From NCBI GenBank assembly GCA_019415435.1, contig DXZE01000051.1, positions 1 through 10,912 of the forward strand: DNA of 10,912 nt, written 5' to 3'. The notes under the pieces are model-generated. The model made no database searches. It worked only from the letters and a program-made list of their open reading frames with translations, and had not been told where the DNA came from. Below, piece after piece: positions 6,941 to 10,912 of the stretch. Both the position numbers and the translations under genes were made by a program. How positions within the stretch are numbered: position 1 is the stretch's first letter; each line of letters opens with the position of its first letter. Source of the stretch: Erysipelotrichaceae bacterium (GTDB lineage Bacteria; Bacillota_I; Bacilli_A; Erysipelotrichales; Erysipelotrichaceae).

Positions 6941-9900
6941 ATGTCATTACCATATACAGGAAGAAAAGGAGAAGCAGAATTTGAAAAAGACTTCATTCAG
7001 CTTCTGACTACAGAAGGATGGGAACCTGAAATCCTTAAATATAAGTATGTTAGTGATCTTATCGACAACTGGAGAGAGATCATTAATGAACGCAACAGAG
7101 TGAAGTTAAACAATGTTGATCTTTCTGATGCAGAGATGGATCAGATCCTTGATGCCGTAAAGCAGCAGGCTAATACACCTGTAAAGGCTAATCATTTTAT
7201 TCAAAATGGTGATCCGGAACGTGGATTAGCAATCAAGCGTGATAAAGATTCTGCTGACAGTGTTCATGCTGGTAAAGAAGTATATCTGGATTTATTTAAT
7301 GCCAGAGAGATAGCCGGTGGTAATTCCAGATATCAGATAGCAGAACAGACTTACTTTTCTACAGACCCCAGATATTCAGACAGACGTGGTGACATTACAC
7401 TTCTGATCGATGGAATGCCTGTGATCCAGATCGAATTAAAGGCCTCTGGTGTACCTGTTTCAGAAGCCTGTGATCAGATTGTTAAGTATTCCAAAGAAGG
7501 CATTTGGAAGGGATTTATGGGCCTTATACAGGTGTTCTTTGCTATTAGTCCGGATGATACTGTTTATTTTGCTAATGCAGGTGATTACAGGAAATTTAAT
7601 CCATCATTCTTTTTCAGATGGGCAGATCGGAATAATGACATTGTTAAAGACTGGCGTGAATTAATAAAAGGTAAAAACCGTATCCTTTCTATCCCGGAAG
7701 CTCATAAGTTGATAGGGTACTATTGTGTAGCTGATACGGCCTTAGATTCATTAAAAGTATGTCGCAGTTATCAGTGTGTTGCCATAAAAGCAATTGTTCA
7801 AAGAGCAGCAGAACAAAAATGGGGTGACCATAACCAGAGAGGCGGATTTGTCTGGTGTACTACTGGTGGTGGCAAGACCATGACAACCTTTAAAGCGGGC
7901 GAATTGATTATTGATCTTGGACTTGCCGATAAAGTTGTCTTTGTTGTAGATAGAAAAACATTAGATACACAATCTTCCAAGGAATATGAATCATTTGCCA
8001 AGGATGGTGAATCTGTAGTTCAAACATCCAGTTCTATGAATTTATTCAGAAAACTGAAGAGTAATAATGCAGATGATCATATGATTCTGACATCCATTCA
8101 GAAGATTTCAAGAATCAATGAAGATGCTGAAAAGATTAATAAGAATGAACTGGAAGTTGTAAAGGCTAAGAGAATTGTCTTTATTGTAGATGAGGCACAC
8201 CGCAGCCAGTTTGGCAAAATGCATGAAAAGGTAAAAAGAACATTTGATAATGCAGTGTTCTTTGGCTTTACAGGAACACCTATATTTGCACAGAATATGA
8301 GACCAGGAGAACTAACTACCGAATCTGTATTTGGTAATGTTCTTGCTGTATATTCACTAGCTACCGGTATCAGAGATGGCAATGTATTAGGATTCTGGCC
8401 AGAAGCAGTAAAAACATATGATGATCAGGATCTGAGAGAGGCAGTCGCATTAGCAGAATGTCATGTAAAGGACGCTAAAGATATAGATCCGAATTCTGAT
8501 ACCTGGAAACTATACCGTCATATAAAAGGTCTGCCTATGGCTTCTGAGGTAGATGAATTTGGAGAAATTAAAAAGGATAAGCAGGGACATCTGTTAAAGG
8601 GTATTGAGGATTATCTGTCTGCTAAACAGTATGATAATGATGAACATAGAAAATGTGTCGTAGATAATATTCTGAATAACTTTAATACAATTGCTTTTGG
8701 AGAATATGGCACTCGTTTTCATGGAATTCTTGCGACTTCATCTATTCTAGAAGCATATGAATACTGGAAGCTGTTTAAGAAAGAAGCTCCTGATCTTCAT
8801 GTAACATCGTTATTTGATCCGAATACAGACGCAAATACATCATCCGTTTTCGAAAAGGAAACAGCTCTGATTGATGTGATAGATGATTATAACAAGATGT
8901 TTAATACGGCATTTGATCGTCAGACAGATCCGGATTATTCAAGGTTTAAAGCAGACCTTACCGCAAGACTTGCCCATAAAGATGCATATAATCATATCGG
9001 AAACAATCAGAAGGATGAAATAGATATTGTTATCGTAGTAGATCAGCTTCTGACTGGATTTGATTCAAAGTATGTAAATGTATTGTATTTGGATAAAGAG
9101 TTAAAGTCAGATAATCTCATTCAGGCGATTTCCAGAACGAATCGTGTCTTTAACAGTGTAGAAAAACCTTGGGGATTAGTAAAATTCTTCCGTAAGCCTT
9201 ACACAATGAAGCGTAATTTAAAGGATGCGCTTAAGCTTTATTGTCAGGGAGATACTGCAGGTGTTCAGGTAGAAGATCTTGAAAAGAACATTCAGAAAAT
9301 GAATAAGATATTCAATAATATTGTTGATATTTTCAAGCAGGAACAGATTCCTGAATTCCAATGGTTACCTAGATCATTAGAGCTTAGAGATAAATTTAGA
9401 AAAGAATTTTCTAAGTTGAAATCTATTATGCGTGGTGCCATGCTACAGGGACTCAAATGGAATAATGAGTATGGTAAAGAATTGAATTTTGATGAGAAAA
9501 CATACCGTATCTTAACCATGCGCTTTAATGATCTTGCTAATGGAAGAAGAGGAGGAAAATTTGGTATTAAGCCTGGATATGATGTGAAAACAGATCCATC
9601 AACCATGGAAATGGAAAAGATTGACGCTGATTATCTGGAATCACAGTTTAAAATTGCAACTCTTCAGGATATTACGGATGAAGAAGATTACCGTAAAACA
9701 CAGAGAGATGCAATAGAAGAAATCCGCAAGAATTTAGGAACTATGTCTGAAACAGACCAGAAATATGCAAGACGGGTATTAAATGATATTGAAAATGAAG
9801 TGCTCTTTGTAAAACCTGGTCATACATTTATGGAGTATATTCAGGAATATAAGGAAAGGGAGATTCACTCTGCTATAGAACAAGAGGCTGATAAGTTTGG

Positions 9901-10114
9901 ACTAAATGTACCGTTGTTTATCAAAGTTTATATGAGTCGCAGTACGGGTATTGATCAGATAGAACTTCAAAAGCTTGAAGATACAGCTATTATGGAAAGA
10001 GCAGAAAGCTACTATAACTGTTCAAGGTTTAATGCAATAAAGAAAATGCACGCTGAATTAGTTTCTTACATTTCTGAGAAAAAGGCTGAGGTAGATGACA
10101 ATGGCAAGATCTAA
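6941..10114 (+). CDS. hsdR: Type I restriction endonuclease motor subunit HsdR (EcoR124I-like)
   Basis: Restriction subunit: bound to HsdM-HsdS on an unmethylated site, it translocates DNA with ATP hydrolysis and cuts at a distance. The N-terminal PD-(D/E)xK nuclease shows D151, then E165-L-K167, followed by the QxxxY element (Q179 to Y183). The superfamily 2 helicase motor has Walker A TTGGGKT at 307-313, DEAH at 417-420, TGTP at 444-447, LLTGFD at about 703-708 and SRTNR at 731-735. The remaining 300 residues form the helical C-terminal domain that contacts the methyltransferase core in this family. The length of 1057 is close to the roughly 1038 of EcoR124I, and the nuclease motif (IQIELK) and flanking HRSQFG and FGFTGTPIF are strongly reminiscent of it. 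AAGGAG (6926-6931) lies 9 bases before the ATG, in a 17-base gap after hsdS. All key residues are present, so it is probably active. Confidence 0.96.
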   Translation: MSLPYTGRKGEAEFEKDFIQLLTTEGWEPEILKYKYVSDLIDNWREIINERNRVKLNNVDLSDAEMDQILDAVKQQANTPVKANHFIQNGDPERGLAIKRDKDSADSVHAGKEVYLDLFNAREIAGGNSRYQIAEQTYFSTDPRYSDRRGDITLLIDGMPVIQIELKASGVPVSEACDQIVKYSKEGIWKGFMGLIQVFFAISPDDTVYFANAGDYRKFNPSFFFRWADRNNDIVKDWRELIKGKNRILSIPEAHKLIGYYCVADTALDSLKVCRSYQCVAIKAIVQRAAEQKWGDHNQRGGFVWCTTGGGKTMTTFKAGELIIDLGLADKVVFVVDRKTLDTQSSKEYESFAKDGESVVQTSSSMNLFRKLKSNNADDHMILTSIQKISRINEDAEKINKNELEVVKAKRIVFIVDEAHRSQFGKMHEKVKRTFDNAVFFGFTGTPIFAQNMRPGELTTESVFGNVLAVYSLATGIRDGNVLGFWPEAVKTYDDQDLREAVALAECHVKDAKDIDPNSDTWKLYRHIKGLPMASEVDEFGEIKKDKQGHLLKGIEDYLSAKQYDNDEHRKCVVDNILNNFNTIAFGEYGTRFHGILATSSILEAYEYWKLFKKEAPDLHVTSLFDPNTDANTSSVFEKETALIDVIDDYNKMFNTAFDRQTDPDYSRFKADLTARLAHKDAYNHIGNNQKDEIDIVIVVDQLLTGFDSKYVNVLYLDKELKSDNLIQAISRTNRVFNSVEKPWGLVKFFRKPYTMKRNLKDALKLYCQGDTAGVQVEDLEKNIQKMNKIFNNIVDIFKQEQIPEFQWLPRSLELRDKFRKEFSKLKSIMRGAMLQGLKWNNEYGKELNFDEKTYRILTMRFNDLANGRRGGKFGIKPGYDVKTDPSTMEMEKIDADYLESQFKIATLQDITDEEDYRKTQRDAIEEIRKNLGTMSETDQKYARRVLNDIENEVLFVKPGHTFMEYIQEYKEREIHSAIEQEADKFGLNVPLFIKVYMSRSTGIDQIELQKLEDTAIMERAESYYNCSRFNAIKKMHAELVSYISEKKAEVDDNGKI
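10088..10091 (+). promoter_or_regulatory. Ribosome binding site deciding the RHH start
   Basis: GAGG lies within the hsdR coding end. It is 9 bases before ATG 10101 but only 3 before the alternative ATG 10095, so it favours 10101. Confidence 0.55.
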
Positions 10115-10286
10115 AAAAGATGCGAAGATTCTTAATATTCGTATGGATTTAGATGTTTACGAAGAATTAGAAAAATTCTGCGAAGAAACAGGTCTTACCA
10201 AGACTACTGCAACTGAAAAAATACTTCATAAATTCTTTGAGGAGTATTTTGCAAAATCAGAAGAGGAACGAAAGATTTTTGAATGA
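10101..10286 (+). CDS. Small ribbon-helix-helix (Arc/CopG-like) DNA-binding protein
   Basis: A 61-residue protein starting MARSKKDAK. The first strand (KILNIRMD) is followed by two helices, about DVYEELEKFCEETG and TKTTATEKILHKFFEEYF, the layout of an RHH dimer in which the strand enters the DNA major groove. The GLTKT turn between the helices is typical. ATG 10101 is preferred over ATG 10095 because of GAGG at 10088-10091 and because relatives I remember begin MAR(P/S)KKD. The gene overlaps the last 14 bases of hsdR, so it is almost certainly translated from the same mRNA and coupled to it. RHH proteins usually repress their own promoters or act as antitoxins; no toxin gene is adjacent. I infer a regulator of the hsd operon. 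Its target is not shown by the sequence. Confidence 0.8.
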   Translation: MARSKKDAKILNIRMDLDVYEELEKFCEETGLTKTTATEKILHKFFEEYFAKSEEERKIFE

Positions 10287-10304
10287 TTTTTTTGCTTTCG
10301 TTTT
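10267..10304 (+). terminator. Candidate terminator at the end of the hsd operon
   Basis: AACGAAAG (10267-10274) pairs with CTTTCGTT (10295-10302), an 8-bp stem, followed by TTATAAG; a 20-base T-rich loop lies between and the stop codon of the RHH gene is inside it. The large loop and low G+C stem make it weaker than the other terminators here. On the - strand no T-tract follows, so it would serve mainly the hsd operon. Confidence 0.5.
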
Positions 10305-10327
10305 ATAAGATCAAACAGAATCATTAA

Positions 10328-10912
10328 TTACATGACTGATGGATCATCATCTTCTTCATCTAAATGAAGAAGTATTTTAACTAAATTTTGATATCCTTTA
10401 GTAATCTGAATATTCTTTTCTGGTTTTATGCCAACGCTTAAAATTTCATCATTACTTATTTCTGTCTCTTCTTCTGTAAGATCAGGGTAAACTGCAACTA
10501 CCTTTTCAATAGCGCTGCGTCTAACACGTTTATGTCCTTTTTGATGATATCCAAGCATGAGATAGTCACGCAGTATTCTGGTTACTTCAGTATCATCTGA
10601 TTCATTATAGATAGCGGTTAAAGGTCTCCACTTTGCTTCAACTACAATGGCTTTTTTCAATATATTATTTTCTTTGTATGAAATGATAAAATCCGGTCTG
10701 TGGTGATCTGAGTTTATATACACATACATGTCTTCATCTGGATTTACATCATCACTGCGATTTAATTCATGATCATAAATAATATCTATTGTTTTCAAGC
10801 CGTTTATCATATGAATAACGCTTGGATTTGAAAGCAACAGAGAAAGATTATCATGTTCAAGATCTACATTTGTAATGGAGTATCCTGCATCTAAGAATAT
10901 ATTGATCAAAAT
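10328..10912 (-). CDS. C-terminal part of a PD-(D/E)xK nuclease-like protein (5' end outside window)
   Basis: The frame ends at the complement of 10328-10330 and is open to the right edge, so at least 194 C-terminal residues are visible. The TTG at 10907-10909 could be read as a start, but nothing upstream of it is visible, and the frame continues through it. Counting from that TTG, the core is RPDFIISY at 71-78, then a strand ending in VVEAK at 89-93: the D, then E-x-K, arrangement of PD-(D/E)xK nucleases. After it come RDYLMLGYH at 114-122 and a strand VVAVYPD at 137-143, an order that resembles the nuclease tail of McrC/DUF2357-type restriction proteins. That family link is tentative. The tail is very acidic (DEEDDDP). 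The gene converges on the hsd operon with a 41-base gap, consistent with a second defence system. A nuclease-like domain with another role is also possible. Confidence 0.75.
   Translation of the reverse strand: MLINIFLDAGYSITNVDLEHDNLSLLLSNPSVIHMINGLKTIDIIYDHELNRSDDVNPDEDMYVYINSDHHRPDFIISYKENNILKKAIVVEAKWRPLTAIYNESDDTEVTRILRDYLMLGYHQKGHKRVRRSAIEKVVAVYPDLTEEETEISNDEILSVGIKPEKNIQITKGYQNLVKILLHLDEEDDDPSVM

Noticed and set aside
10095..10100. Alternative RHH start at ATG 10095
   Set aside because: GAGG is only 3 bases upstream of it, too close, while ATG 10101 has the usual spacing and gives the familiar N-terminus. It cannot be fully excluded.

Overview
The window is AT-rich, with strong AGGAGG-type ribosome binding sites, short intergenic gaps and standard Gram-positive-style promoters and terminators. 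Together with the protein sequences this suggests a low-G+C Bacillota genome (Clostridia or Erysipelotrichia-like). That assignment is an inference from composition and style, not from a species marker.

Layout. Positions 1-124 hold the last 40 codons of an unrecognised gene on the + strand. It ends inside a perfect hairpin that also terminates gltX (glutamyl-tRNA synthetase, - strand, 142-1593), so the two genes converge on a shared bidirectional terminator. Between gltX and the next + strand gene lies what looks like a decayed small gene (about 1709-1962). A 306-codon gene of unknown function follows (2011-2931) and closes with a clear rho-independent terminator.

From 3080 onward the window is genome defence. 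An extended -10 promoter surrounded by inverted repeats drives a compact Type I restriction-modification operon in the order hsdM (3151-5694), hsdS (5697-6923), hsdR (6941-10114). A small ribbon-helix-helix DNA-binding protein (10101-10286) overlaps the end of hsdR. HsdM and HsdS would form the sequence-specific N6-adenine methyltransferase, and adding HsdR gives the ATP-dependent translocating nuclease. HsdR resembles the EcoR124I (Type IC) family. Converging on the operon from the right is the 3' part of another gene (10328-10912, - strand) with a PD-(D/E)xK nuclease signature, so the locus is probably part of a larger defence island that continues beyond the window.

The main points of interest are: the RHH protein encoded as the last operon gene, matched by palindromic sequence around the operon promoter, which suggests autoregulation of a Type I system; a HsdM about 300 residues longer than the EcoR124I type; a HsdS whose first target-recognition domain differs in base composition from its second, as expected after domain exchange; the probable pseudogene; and the partial nuclease gene. 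I see no tRNA, rRNA, CRISPR array, insertion sequence or recombinase gene in the window.
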